64,000 nt of DNA from Paenibacillus sp. (GTDB lineage: Bacteria > Bacillota > Bacilli > Paenibacillales > Paenibacillaceae). Where the stretch lies: NCBI GenBank assembly GCA_031254035.1, contig JAIRVF010000135.1, positions 23,140-87,139 of the forward strand. The letters are read 5' to 3'. A model generated the notes under the pieces. The model had not been told where the DNA came from and made no database searches. It saw only the letters and a list, made by a program, of their open reading frames with translations. This document shows, one piece after another, positions 45,668 through 55,317 of this stretch (the first letter of the stretch is position 1; each line of letters starts with the position of its first letter). The position numbers were made by a program, and so were the translations under genes.

Positions 45668-48216
45668 TGATGCGGCCACAAGTGGCCAAAGTCATTGTTG
45701 ATGTGCCGGTAAAGGATACCGACCGCCCTTTTGATTATTTAATACCGGAATCCATGCGGGCGTGGATCGAGGTGGGAAGTAGGGTTGGGGTTCCTTTTGG
45801 CCATAGGACGGTTCAGGGCTTCGTGGTTGCGCTGCAGGAGGAGCCTTCTTCTCCCGGTATGCGTCTGAAAGCTATTCAGGAAGTGCTGGATGTCGTTCCT
45901 CCGTTATCCTCCGAATTGGTGGGGCTAGCGGAATGGATGAGTCAAAAATACGCCTGCCGTTTTATAACGGCACTTCAGGCGATGGTTCCGACTGCGCTGA
46001 AGGGCAAAGCCGAGCGGTACATCTCGCTAGGAGATTCTTCCGACCCGGCCCAGGAGGAAGATGAGTATACGGAAACGCTGGTGCGGATCGAGACGAAACC
46101 AACGGAAGAGGCAAAGACCATTATGGCTTATGTCGGGCGAAAAGGTGAAGTGCCCGCTCGTCAGTTGAGTCATATATTCCCGGATAGCGCCGAGACGATC
46201 AAATCTCTGTTACGTAAGGGAGTACTCCAGGAGAATCAGTCTATTAAAGACAAACTGCAGAAAAAAACGCTCAAAGCGGTTGATTTGGCCGTTGATGCGG
46301 GTGAGGCGGAAGCGGCGCTCGAAACGTTTCCAGCGAAGGCACAGCGTCAGCGGGAAGTGCTGAAGTTTATAATTGACATGAAGGAGCTTCTGCCTCTGCC
46401 GTTGAAAGAGATTTTGGCTTCGCTTCAGGTATCTGCAGCCACCGTTAAGGGGCTGGCGGACAAGGGGTTTATCACCATTCTAGATCAGGAAGTATTCCGT
46501 GATCCGTACAGGGGACGCCGCTTTAAGCCATCTACTCCGCTGGAGCTAAACGATGAGCAGCAGGAGGCCTATGACCGTATCCGGGCGTCGCTGGATGCTT
46601 TTTCACACGGCGTATTCCTTCTGCATGGTGTGACGGGCAGCGGCAAAACCGAAATCTATCTGCAAACGATTCAGCACTGTATTGAACAGGGGCGGCAGGC
46701 TATTGTCCTCGTACCCGAAATTTCGCTGACGCCGCAAATGGTGGAACGTTTTAAAGGGCGGTTCGGCGACCAGGTCGCCGTAATGCACAGTCGTCTATCC
46801 GGGGGAGAACGTTATGATGAATGGCGGAAAATTCGCGAAGGCAAAGTAAAGGTTGCGATTGGGGCCCGTTCCGCCGTGTTTGCGCCATTTGAGCAAATCG
46901 GCCTGATCATTATGGATGAAGAGCATGAAACTTCCTATAAACAGGAGGAAAGTCCTAAATATCATGCGAGGGATGTAGCGGTTAAACGGGCGAGGGAGCA
47001 GGGGGCAGCCGTTATTTTGGGCTCGGCAACGCCGTCCTTGGAGAGCTACCATGCAGCCCGTTCCAAGGTGGACGATGGTTTTGCGCCCATGCTGCTAGAG
47101 ATGAAATACCGCGCACTTGGTAATGAGCTTCCAGCCGTACAGATCGTCGATATGCGTGAGGAGCTGAAGGAAGGCAATCGCTCCATGTTCAGCCGCCCAC
47201 TCCATCAGGCGATTGAGGCGAGGCTTGAGCGAAAGGAACAAACGGTGCTTTTGCTCAACAGGCGCGGTTACTCGACTTTTGTTATGTGCCGCAGCTGCGG
47301 GTACGTGGCAGGATGTCCGGAATGCGATATTTCCTTGACCTATCATCAAAAGTCGAACAATCTCCGCTGCCACTACTGCGGTTATGCCGAGCCAGCGCCC
47401 TCTGTTTGCCCGGATTGCGGCAGCGAGCATATCCGTTACTTCGGGACAGGGACACAGCGCGTTGAAGAGGAGTTGGCCAAGCTTTTTCCCGGTGTCAGGG
47501 TCATCCGCATGGATGTGGACACAACGACGGAAAAGGGGTCGCACGAAAAGCTGTTGAAGCAATTCCGCGACAAGAAAGCGGATATTCTTCTCGGAACGCA
47601 GATGGTGGCGAAAGGACTTGACTTTCCGGATGTGACGCTCGTCGGCGTCATCACGGCCGATTCGGCCCTCAATTTGCCGGATTTCCGCGCTGGCGAGAAG
47701 ACCTTCCAGCTATTGACGCAGGTCGCCGGGAGGGCGGGAAGGCATCAGCTTCCGGGAGAAGTCATGATTCAATCCTACACGCCGGAGCATTATTCCATTA
47801 TTCATGCCAGCGGGCATGACTACCATTCTTTTATTCGCGATGAATTGAAGCACCGCCGCAATCTTCATTATCCACCCTACTGCCGTTTGATTCTGATAAC
47901 AATGACCCATGAGCAACTTCCGCTACTGGTGCGCATGGCGGAAAATATGGTGTCCGTGCTTCAGGGGAAAGCGAGACAACGCGGATGGTTTGGTAGTTTG
48001 GACCGGCTGACAGCTGACGCATTTGACGTCCTTGGCCCAGTCGCTTCGCCGATTCCGCGGATAAAAAATAGATACAGATTTCAATGTATGGTAAAATGGC
48101 GTGGTAATATCAATGCCGTGGGTCTGGTGCTTGAAGCAGCCGAGCAGCTTGAAGACACGGCCCATAATCAACAGCTTCAGATCAGCATTGATGTAGATCC
48201 GCAAATGCTCATGTAA
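45667..48216 (+). CDS. priA: Primosomal protein N' (PriA replication restart helicase)
   Basis: Recognises stalled forks and reloads the replisome. 849 aa: N-terminal 3' DNA-binding domain (VIVDVPVKDTDRPFDYLIP), SF2 helicase (Walker A GVTGSGKTE about 315-323, DEEH, GSATPS) and a zinc domain with four CxxC pairs (CRSCGYVAGCPEC and CHYCGYAEPAPSVCPDC, about 545-590), followed by GTGTQRVEEEL and QVAGRAGR. Start ATG 45667 overlaps the coaBC stop by one base; ATG 45670 follows immediately. All eight cysteines are present. Transcribed with coaBC and def. Confidence 0.97.
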   Translation: MMRPQVAKVIVDVPVKDTDRPFDYLIPESMRAWIEVGSRVGVPFGHRTVQGFVVALQEEPSSPGMRLKAIQEVLDVVPPLSSELVGLAEWMSQKYACRFITALQAMVPTALKGKAERYISLGDSSDPAQEEDEYTETLVRIETKPTEEAKTIMAYVGRKGEVPARQLSHIFPDSAETIKSLLRKGVLQENQSIKDKLQKKTLKAVDLAVDAGEAEAALETFPAKAQRQREVLKFIIDMKELLPLPLKEILASLQVSAATVKGLADKGFITILDQEVFRDPYRGRRFKPSTPLELNDEQQEAYDRIRASLDAFSHGVFLLHGVTGSGKTEIYLQTIQHCIEQGRQAIVLVPEISLTPQMVERFKGRFGDQVAVMHSRLSGGERYDEWRKIREGKVKVAIGARSAVFAPFEQIGLIIMDEEHETSYKQEESPKYHARDVAVKRAREQGAAVILGSATPSLESYHAARSKVDDGFAPMLLEMKYRALGNELPAVQIVDMREELKEGNRSMFSRPLHQAIEARLERKEQTVLLLNRRGYSTFVMCRSCGYVAGCPECDISLTYHQKSNNLRCHYCGYAEPAPSVCPDCGSEHIRYFGTGTQRVEEELAKLFPGVRVIRMDVDTTTEKGSHEKLLKQFRDKKADILLGTQMVAKGLDFPDVTLVGVITADSALNLPDFRAGEKTFQLLTQVAGRAGRHQLPGEVMIQSYTPEHYSIIHASGHDYHSFIRDELKHRRNLHYPPYCRLILITMTHEQLPLLVRMAENMVSVLQGKARQRGWFGSLDRLTADAFDVLGPVASPIPRIKNRYRFQCMVKWRGNINAVGLVLEAAEQLEDTAHNQQLQISIDVDPQMLM

Positions 48217-48301
48217 TTCCGGTAAGTTATGCGATACAACAAGCTATGCAAATCCATAAGGATTAATAATCCAATAGAATATCCATAAGGAAGGTGTCAC
48301 C

Positions 48302-48784
48302 ATGGCAATCCGCATTATCGTAAAAGAACCTGATGCAGTACTGCACAAAATAGCAAAAGAAGTTAAAGAAATAACTCCAAACGTTAAAAAACTACTGAGC
48401 GATATGGCTGACACGATGTATGATGCAGAAGGTGTCGGTCTTGCCGCTCCTCAGGTTGGAATTCTGAAACGGCTGATCGTTGTTGACGTTGGCGACGAAC
48501 ACGGTTTGATCAAGCTCGCAAACCCCGTGATCGTTTCCAAAGAAGGCGAGCAGTACGGGCCGGAAGGCTGCCTTAGCATTCCAGGCATAAACGGGGATGT
48601 GCGCCGCGCTGAGAAGGTTACCGTGAAAGGGCTTGATGAAGACGGCAACGAGGTATCCATTACGGGCACCGGTTTGCTGTCCCGTTGTTTCCAACATGAA
48701 ATCGACCATTTGGACGGAGTCTTGTTTACTGATATCGCCGAAAAAGTATATGATTACGTACCTGAACGTTCCGGAAAGGAGTAA
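48302..48784 (+). CDS. def: Peptide deformylase
   Basis: Removes the formyl group from the N-terminal methionine of new proteins; works with Fmt, encoded 6 bp downstream. 160 aa. The three metal-site motifs are intact: GVGLAAPQVG, EGCLSIPG (Cys ligand) and QHEIDHLDG (two His and catalytic Glu). AAGGAAGG lies 7-8 bases before the ATG. The def-fmt-rsmB sequence is the conserved bacterial order. Confidence 0.97.
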   Translation: MAIRIIVKEPDAVLHKIAKEVKEITPNVKKLLSDMADTMYDAEGVGLAAPQVGILKRLIVVDVGDEHGLIKLANPVIVSKEGEQYGPEGCLSIPGINGDVRRAEKVTVKGLDEDGNEVSITGTGLLSRCFQHEIDHLDGVLFTDIAEKVYDYVPERSGKE

Positions 48785-48790
48785 TGCTTC

Positions 48791-49723
48791 ATGAATATCG
48801 TTTTCATGGGGACACCTGCTTTTGCGGTGCCTAGCCTCCGGATGCTGTTGGACGAAGGACATCAAATTGTTGCGGTTGTCACCCAACCGGACCGGCCTCA
48901 GGGACGTAAAAAGGTGTTGATGCCAACGCCGGTGAAAGAGGTTGCAGTGGAACATGGGATTCCCGTGCTTCAACCGCAGCGAATGCGCAGTCCCGAAGCT
49001 GTTGCAGAGCTATCCGCATACAAGCCGGATCTGATCGTGACGGCAGCATACGGCCAGATTCTTCCAAAGGCTGTGCTTGATTTACCTGCATATGGCTGTG
49101 TTAATGTTCACGGCTCGCTTCTGCCGAAATACAGAGGTGGCGCACCGATCCAGCGCTCCATCATCAACGGCGAAAACGAAACAGGCATTACACTGATGTA
49201 TATGGCTGAAGGGCTCGACACCGGGGACATGATTGCCCAGGAAATAGTGGCGATCGATGAAGAAGATACTTCGGGCTCGCTGTTTGAAAGGTTGAGCATT
49301 GCCGGAGCGGCCTTGCTGAAAGAGCAAATGCCGCGTATAACCGCTGGACGGGTACAGGCGGAGGTGCAGGATGAGCAGCAGGCAACTTATGCGCCAAACC
49401 TGAAGCGTGAGGACGAGAAAATTGACTGGAGCGCCTCAACTCGGGATATTTATAATCAAATCCGAGGCCTTGTCCCATTTTCGGGCGCTTTTTCGTTATG
49501 GAATGACGGCGTGTTTAAGGTTTGGGCTTCTCGCAAATCAGATAAAGCTTCCAAAGAATCTGCCCCCGGCACGGTGCTTCAGCTTACTGAACAGGGGATT
49601 GAGGTCAAAACGGGCGATGCTTCCCTTTGGCTGACCCGCGTTCAGCCTAGCGGCAAGAAGCAGATGAATGCGAGCGAATTCGTTCGCGGCAATACGATGG
49701 CGCCGGGGACGGTGTTAGAGTGA
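48791..49723 (+). CDS. fmt: Methionyl-tRNA formyltransferase
   Basis: Formylates Met-tRNAfMet using 10-formyl-THF to prepare initiator tRNA. 310 aa: Rossmann-type catalytic domain (about 1-205) with IVFMGTPAFAVPSL, the SLLPKYRGGAPIQ catalytic loop and DTGDMI; a C-terminal tRNA-binding beta domain (about 206-310) beginning WSASTRDIYNQIRGL. The gene lies 6 bp after def and its stop overlaps the rsmB GTG, so the trio is one translationally linked set. Confidence 0.97.
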   Translation: MNIVFMGTPAFAVPSLRMLLDEGHQIVAVVTQPDRPQGRKKVLMPTPVKEVAVEHGIPVLQPQRMRSPEAVAELSAYKPDLIVTAAYGQILPKAVLDLPAYGCVNVHGSLLPKYRGGAPIQRSIINGENETGITLMYMAEGLDTGDMIAQEIVAIDEEDTSGSLFERLSIAGAALLKEQMPRITAGRVQAEVQDEQQATYAPNLKREDEKIDWSASTRDIYNQIRGLVPFSGAFSLWNDGVFKVWASRKSDKASKESAPGTVLQLTEQGIEVKTGDASLWLTRVQPSGKKQMNASEFVRGNTMAPGTVLE

Positions 49724-51093
49724 GTACAGGCAAAAACCAAGGTAAGTCACGGATGTCAGCGCGGGAGCTGGCCATGGAAGTATTAACCCGTGTCGAGGAG
49801 AATAAGGCATACAGTAACCTGCAGCTGAACTCGGCATTGCAGCGGGCTTCCTTGTCGAGCCAGGATGCGGCTTTGGCGACGGAGTTGGTATATGGAACGG
49901 TTTCCCGCCTAAATACACTAGACTATTTTTTGGAACGCTTTGTAGCGAAAGGTATAAAAAAGCTGCAGCCTTGGGTAAGGAATTTACTGCGGCTCAGCTT
50001 GTACCAAATGATGTACCTGGACCGGATTCCCCCGCATGCTGTGGTTAATGAAGCGGTGAATTTGGCCAAACGCCGGGGACATCAAGGAATATCCGGAATG
50101 GTAAATGGGGTGCTCCGTAATGTGCTGAGGCACCGGGAGGAACTGGTGCTTCCAGACGATCTTTCGCCTGCCGAACGAATTGCGCTTGAACATTCCCATC
50201 CGCAGTGGCTTGTGGAGCGGTGGATCCGTCAATACGGAGAAAGCACCACCGAAGCGATTTGCCGGGCGAATAATGAACCTCCTTCCGTCAGCGTGCGCGT
50301 GAACACGACGATGATCACCCGTGAAGAGATGCTGGCCGAAATGAAGAAGGCCGGGTTTGAGGCGGCTCCTTCGGCGCTTTCGTCGGAGGGGATTCTGGTG
50401 TACGGCGGAGGCAACATGGCCCTTACGGAATGGTATCGGGACGGGCAAATCTCGATACAGGATGAAAGCTCTATGCTGGTCGGGGGTACTGTCGGACCGG
50501 CTCCGGGCATGAGGGTACTGGACTGCTGCGCCGCTCCGGGCGGCAAAACATCACATATGGCGGAGCTGATGGAGGATCAGGGCGAAATTATAGCCAATGA
50601 TCTTCATGAACATAAGCAGAAACTAATCGCCGAACAAGCCGAAAGATTAGGTCTGGCCAGCATTCACACCGTAAGTGGAAACGCGATGGAACTGGTTCAA
50701 AAGTATCCTGCGGGCTCGTTTGACCGGATTTTGCTTGATGCACCTTGCTCGGGTCTTGGCGTCATCAGGCGCAAGCCCGACCTGAAATGGACGAAAACAG
50801 CCGGGGATATCGGCGAAATCGCGAGCCTTCAGCGGGAGCTGCTGGACTCTGTTTCTTCGCTGCTTCGTATTGGTGGAATTCTGGTATACAGCACTTGCAC
50901 GATCGATCCGGAAGAAAATGAAGGAACGGTAAGGCATTTTTTGGAGACGCATCCCGGCTTTGGCTATCCAGAGGATTCCAGTGGGGAGTGGGACAAACTG
51001 CATTCCGCAGCTGGAGGAGTTGGCGTACAGATTCTGCCTCAGGATTATCACAGTGACGGCTTTTATATTGCCAGACTGCAAAGATTCTCCTAA
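49720..51093 (+). CDS. rsmB: 16S rRNA (cytosine-C5)-methyltransferase RsmB
   Basis: Methylates C967 of 16S rRNA. 457 aa with the N-terminal NusB-like domain (about 10-145, SARELAMEVLTRVEENKAYS and ATELVYGTV), then a Rossmann SAM domain: VLDCCAAPGGKTSHMAE (SAM binding), DAPCSGLGVIRRKPD and the catalytic Cys in YSTCTIDPEENE. GTG 49720 overlaps the fmt stop by 4 bases and is used; ATG 49753 is an alternative. It completes the def-fmt-rsmB block. Confidence 0.95.
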   Translation: MSTGKNQGKSRMSARELAMEVLTRVEENKAYSNLQLNSALQRASLSSQDAALATELVYGTVSRLNTLDYFLERFVAKGIKKLQPWVRNLLRLSLYQMMYLDRIPPHAVVNEAVNLAKRRGHQGISGMVNGVLRNVLRHREELVLPDDLSPAERIALEHSHPQWLVERWIRQYGESTTEAICRANNEPPSVSVRVNTTMITREEMLAEMKKAGFEAAPSALSSEGILVYGGGNMALTEWYRDGQISIQDESSMLVGGTVGPAPGMRVLDCCAAPGGKTSHMAELMEDQGEIIANDLHEHKQKLIAEQAERLGLASIHTVSGNAMELVQKYPAGSFDRILLDAPCSGLGVIRRKPDLKWTKTAGDIGEIASLQRELLDSVSSLLRIGGILVYSTCTIDPEENEGTVRHFLETHPGFGYPEDSSGEWDKLHSAAGGVGVQILPQDYHSDGFYIARLQRFS

Positions 51094-51130
51094 ACTATTG
51101 CAACACGACAATGAATCAAACAGCTTAAAT

Positions 51131-51170
51131 GATCCCGCTGGGCCTTTAGCTTTGGCGGGATTTCTCTTTT
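51131..51170 (+). terminator. Probable terminator after rsmB
   Basis: ATCCCGC / GCGGGAT 7-bp stem with a 16-base internal region and TTTCTCTTTT. It probably separates the coaBC-rsmB unit from rlmN. Confidence 0.65.
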
Positions 51171-51248
51171 ACCGCTACTTTTATTTGTGTTAAAATAGGA
51201 AGAATGAGAAACAATATGCATATGAATGATAAAGACAGGTGTGGTGAA

Positions 51249-52289
51249 ATGAAACCCTTTATATATGATTTGAATTTGGACGATCTTCAGGAATGGGTGA
51301 AGGAAAATGGGGAGCCGGCATTCCGTGCGAACCAGATTTTCGACTGGCTCTACGTCAAGAGAGTGGATAACTTTCAGGAGATGACCAACTTGTCCAAGGA
51401 GCTGCGGCAAAAACTTGAGGACCAGTTTGAGTTTGTTACCTTGAATGAAATCACTAAGCTGGAATCGAAGGATGGCACGGTTAAATTCCTGTTCGGTCTC
51501 CATGACGAGCATGCGATCGAGACGGTTATCATGAAACATAGCTATGGGAACAGCATATGTGTAACTACCCAAGTAGGCTGCCGCATCGGATGTACGTTTT
51601 GCGCCTCTACGCTGGGCGGCCTCAAGCGCAACTTGACAGCCGGAGAAATCGTCGCTCAGGTGGTACAGGCCCAAAAAATACTGGATCAAAGGGGAGAACG
51701 CGTCAGCAGCATTGTCATCATGGGCTCAGGGGAGCCTTTCGAGAACTATGAAGCGACGATGAAATTCCTCCGCATTATGATTCATGAAAAGGGTCTTAAC
51801 ATCGGGCAGCGGCATATCACCGTATCGACAAGCGGTATCGTCCCGAATATTTACAAATTCGCAAACGAGGATACCCAGATTAATTTGGCTATCTCCATCC
51901 ACGCTCCAAACGACACGCTTCGTTCCAAATTGATGCCTGTTAACCGCCGGTATCCATTTGAAGATGTGATGGAGGCACTTCGTTTCTACCTAGCTAAGAC
52001 AGGTCGGCGCATCACCTTTGAATACGCCTTGATCGGCGGGGTTAACGACCAGCCGGAGCATGCGCTTGAGCTAGCGAACGTGCTGAAGGACATGCTTTGC
52101 CACGTCAATCTGATTCCGGTAAACCATGTGCCGGAACGGAAGTACATTCGCACTTCGCGAAACGATATTTTTAAATTTCAGAAAGTACTTGCAGAGAACG
52201 GCGTGAATGTCACGATCCGCCGGGAGCAAGGCCATGATATCGCGGCTGCATGCGGTCAACTGCGTGCAAAGCATATGGAGTTGGGGTGA
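51249..52289 (+). CDS. rlmN: 23S rRNA (adenine-2503-C2)-methyltransferase RlmN
   Basis: Radical SAM enzyme methylating A2503 of 23S rRNA and A37 of some tRNAs. 346 aa. The Fe-S motif C-x3-C-x2-C is present in [16 protein letters not shown] (about 111-126); further landmarks are [15 protein letters not shown] at the N-terminus, [13 protein letters not shown], and the C-terminal cysteine in [10 protein letters not shown]. It aligns with the B. subtilis enzyme throughout. ATG 51249 follows GGTGTGGTG; an upstream ATG at 51204 is less likely. It lies 8 bp before prpC. Confidence 0.96.
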   Translation: MKPFIYDLNLDDLQEWVKENGEPAFRANQIFDWLYVKRVDNFQEMTNLSKELRQKLEDQFEFVTLNEITKLESKDGTVKFLFGLHDEHAIETVIMKHSYGNSICVTTQVGCRIGCTFCASTLGGLKRNLTAGEIVAQVVQAQKILDQRGERVSSIVIMGSGEPFENYEATMKFLRIMIHEKGLNIGQRHITVSTSGIVPNIYKFANEDTQINLAISIHAPNDTLRSKLMPVNRRYPFEDVMEALRFYLAKTGRRITFEYALIGGVNDQPEHALELANVLKDMLCHVNLIPVNHVPERKYIRTSRNDIFKFQKVLAENGVNVTIRREQGHDIAAACGQLRAKHMELG

Positions 52290-52296
52290 TTGGAAC

Positions 52297-53073
52297 TTGA
52301 TCAAAACAGTTCATGCCAGTAATATTGGCCGCGTCCGTTCGGTAAACGAGGATTCGGTCTGGATCGGTCAGCTGCCGCAAGGATATACCATTGGCATCGT
52401 TGCCGACGGTATGGGCGGGCATCAGGCCGGGGATACGGCAAGCAGGCTTGCCGTAGATACGATTGCGGACGATCTGTCCACGCTGGAAAAAGGAATGTCC
52501 TTCGAGGGCATGAGCGCAGCTGTGAGCGATGCAATCCTGCATGCGAACGATGTCATCTACAGCGAAGCTTCCAAAAACGAAAAATATCACAACATGGGCA
52601 CAACGGTTGAGGTTCTTCTGCTGCAGGAAACTTCCGGAGTGATTGGACATATAGGGGACAGCAGAACTTACAAAATTGTGAATGGCGGAGCCATTCAGCT
52701 TACGGAAGACCACACGCTTGTCAATGAGTTGTATAAAAACGGACAGATTAGTCTTGAGGAAATGAAAACCCATCCGCGGCGCAATGTGATTATGCGTGCT
52801 CTGGGCACGGATCCCGAGGTTTCTGTCGATCTGTATCCTGTCACGCTATCTGCTGGCGAGGCACTCCTTTTGTGCAGCGATGGGCTCAGTAATCTGGTGA
52901 GCGGCGAGCATATTGCCAAAATCTCCGGAATGTGGGATGTCCCGCTGGATGAACGGGCGGACCGGCTGCTGCAGCTGGCACTTCTCGCCGGAGGCGATGA
53001 CAACATTACCGTCGCCCTGTTTGAACTTCAAGATGAAGTCTCCGGGCAAAGTATAAAGGAGTGGGATTCATGA
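52297..53073 (+). CDS. prpC: PP2C-type serine/threonine phosphatase PrpC/Stp
   Basis: Dephosphorylates the targets of PrkC. 258 aa PPM domain with the metal-site motifs RSVNEDSVW, ADGMGGHQAGD, GHIGDSRTY, LLCSDGLSN and GGDDNITVA. The start is TTG 52297 (LIKTVHASNIG) with GGGGTG 8 bases upstream; it lies 7 bases after the rlmN stop. The stop overlaps prkC by 4 bases (ATGA). Genes for the phosphatase, kinase and rsgA in a row agree with B. subtilis prpC-prkC-rsgA. Confidence 0.94.
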   Translation: MIKTVHASNIGRVRSVNEDSVWIGQLPQGYTIGIVADGMGGHQAGDTASRLAVDTIADDLSTLEKGMSFEGMSAAVSDAILHANDVIYSEASKNEKYHNMGTTVEVLLLQETSGVIGHIGDSRTYKIVNGGAIQLTEDHTLVNELYKNGQISLEEMKTHPRRNVIMRALGTDPEVSVDLYPVTLSAGEALLLCSDGLSNLVSGEHIAKISGMWDVPLDERADRLLQLALLAGGDDNITVALFELQDEVSGQSIKEWDS

Positions 53074-55178
53074 TCGGACACGAATTGGGCGGTCGTTACG
53101 AAATTATAGAACGAGTTGGCGGTGGCGGGATGGCTCTCGTCTACAAAGCGCATGATTTGCTTTTGGGCCGCAACGTCGCTGTCAAGGTACTGCGCCAGCA
53201 GTTCGTGCACGATGATGAGTTTATCCGCCGCTTCCGCCGCGAGGCGCAATCGGCTGCTTCGCTCTCGCACCCCAACGTTGTCAGCATTTACGATGTGGGT
53301 CAGGAAAACGATGTCCATTACATTGTAATGGAGTATGTCGAAGGCCATAACCTGAATGAAATCATCAAGGAACGAGCACCTTTGCAGGTGGATGAGGCTG
53401 TCCGAATTGCGTCCCAGATTTGCGATGCGTTGGAACATGCCCACCAGAACCAGATTATCCATCGGGACATCAAACCGCATAACATACTGATCGGCCGCAA
53501 TGGCAGAGTCAAGGTGACGGATTTCGGGATTGCTCGTGCTGTAACCTCAACGACGATCACTCAAACCGGTTCCGTAATCGGATCCGTACATTATTTTTCC
53601 CCAGAGCATGCCAAGGGCGTGGTGACGGGGGAAAAATCGGATTTATATTCATTAGGCATTGTACTCTATCAAATGCTGACGGCACGTCTTCCATTTCTGG
53701 GAGAAAGCCCGATCAGCGTTGCACTCAAGCATTTGCAGGAGGAATTTGAGGAGCCCCGCGAAGTAAATCCTTTGATCCCCCAGAGCGTGGAAAATATTAT
53801 TCTCAAATCGATGCGCAAAAACCCGCAGGAGCGTTACCAGAGCGCAAAGGAAATGCTGCGCGACCTGGATACCTGCCTACTGCCGGAACGAAAACATGAG
53901 AAAAAGATAGATTTCGCGGATATTTACGATGAGGATCGTACCCGTGTGATTCCGGCCATCAAGCCTCAGCATATCGGCCCAAGCCCGGTGAGATCAAGAC
54001 CTCAGCCGACAGATAACAGGGAGGAGCGCGACGAGCCTTCTTCTTCAGTCGGAAAAACGAAAAAGGGTTGGGGAAGGCCGGCGCTTTGGATCAGTTTGAC
54101 TTTGGTGGTTCTGATCGCCTTGGCCGGTGTTGTCTTTTATGTGAACAATAAGCTGACCGTTCCGGATGTGACGGTGCCAAATGTACTCAACATGACGGAA
54201 GACAAGGCGCGCCAAGAGCTTGCGGCCCAGGGCATTGAAGTGGACGAGAAAGTTATACGAGAGTATAAACCGAATAAAGAAGGCCTGGTTTATGAGCAGA
54301 GCAAACAGGCAGGGCTTGAGGTTAAAAAAGGTTCGACGATCCAGCTTTCTGTTGGTGGGTCCAAGCCTAAGGTTTCAATCAAAGATGTCAAAGCGTTAAG
54401 CTATGAAGAAGCGGTAAAGGCCCTGGTAGCTCAAGGATTCAAAGAAGAGAATATCCAGAGAACCCCCGACGAATACAGCGACGAGCCGCAAAATAAGGTA
54501 TTTCAGCAGAATCCGAGAGCAAACACCTTGGTAGATTCGGATACAACGCAGATCACGCTGACAGTCAGCAAAGGGCAGAAGCAGGTGAAGGCGCCGAATC
54601 TCATCGGAGATACGGCGGATCAGGCTGCGAAAAAAGTGGCTGCGGCCGGGTTTAGACTGAATCCGACGATCAAGCAGGAGGATAGCTACACGGTAGAAAA
54701 AGGAATTGTTATTGGCCAATGGCCTGCAGACCCAGGCGCTCTCACCGACCCAAATTCAGAGATCTGGATTACGGTTAGTTCGGGTTATCCAGCGGATGCA
54801 TTGAATTATACCTTGAATGTGCCTGTTGCTCCGATCGAGGAGGGGAAAAACAGCAAGATCCGCATTGAATATGCCGATGCCCGGACGGGCGGCGAGAAAT
54901 TTAAGGATTGGGGAACAAAGACGATCCAGTCGACTCAGATATTCCCGATCAATTTGGTTGTTGATCCGAATAAGGACGCCGTCGTGAGGGTTTACCGCAA
55001 CGGGCAGCTTTTCGATACCTATCATGTTTACTATAGGGATGTTAAAAACGGGACTGTGCCTGAGATCACTCCTCCGTACACCAGTACTGGCACCAGCGAT
55101 CAAGGATCACAAGGTGATAACGCGGGTGGGATCATTGATCAAACGGACGAGAATCAGTCTCAGGATGGGAATCCTTGA
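53070..55178 (+). CDS. prkC: PASTA-domain Ser/Thr protein kinase PrkC
   Basis: Membrane kinase that senses muropeptides and controls germination and wall metabolism. 702 aa. Kinase domain (about 8-265): GGGGMA glycine loop, Lys39, HRDIKPHN (131-138), DFG (151-153) and activation loop Thr cluster TTITQTG; juxtamembrane region 270-330, one membrane helix about 335-357, three PASTA repeats (about 360-565) and a C-terminal Ig-like domain (about 570-665) ending in an acidic/Asn tail. ATG 53070 has AAAGGAG 9 bases upstream and overlaps prpC. Regulated with its phosphatase. Usual length. Confidence 0.96.
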   Translation: MIGHELGGRYEIIERVGGGGMALVYKAHDLLLGRNVAVKVLRQQFVHDDEFIRRFRREAQSAASLSHPNVVSIYDVGQENDVHYIVMEYVEGHNLNEIIKERAPLQVDEAVRIASQICDALEHAHQNQIIHRDIKPHNILIGRNGRVKVTDFGIARAVTSTTITQTGSVIGSVHYFSPEHAKGVVTGEKSDLYSLGIVLYQMLTARLPFLGESPISVALKHLQEEFEEPREVNPLIPQSVENIILKSMRKNPQERYQSAKEMLRDLDTCLLPERKHEKKIDFADIYDEDRTRVIPAIKPQHIGPSPVRSRPQPTDNREERDEPSSSVGKTKKGWGRPALWISLTLVVLIALAGVVFYVNNKLTVPDVTVPNVLNMTEDKARQELAAQGIEVDEKVIREYKPNKEGLVYEQSKQAGLEVKKGSTIQLSVGGSKPKVSIKDVKALSYEEAVKALVAQGFKEENIQRTPDEYSDEPQNKVFQQNPRANTLVDSDTTQITLTVSKGQKQVKAPNLIGDTADQAAKKVAAAGFRLNPTIKQEDSYTVEKGIVIGQWPADPGALTDPNSEIWITVSSGYPADALNYTLNVPVAPIEEGKNSKIRIEYADARTGGEKFKDWGTKTIQSTQIFPINLVVDPNKDAVVRVYRNGQLFDTYHVYYRDVKNGTVPEITPPYTSTGTSDQGSQGDNAGGIIDQTDENQSQDGNP

Positions 55179-55317
55179 CCAGCAGAATGAAAAAACATGG
55201 AAAATTCGAATAAAGGCAAGAAAATAAATGCCGAAACTGCATTATATACAAACATCACCCTAAAGATTTCTTGGCCATGCTCAGGGAACCAGGGGGAGAA
55301 AGTGAGGCCTTTCATGT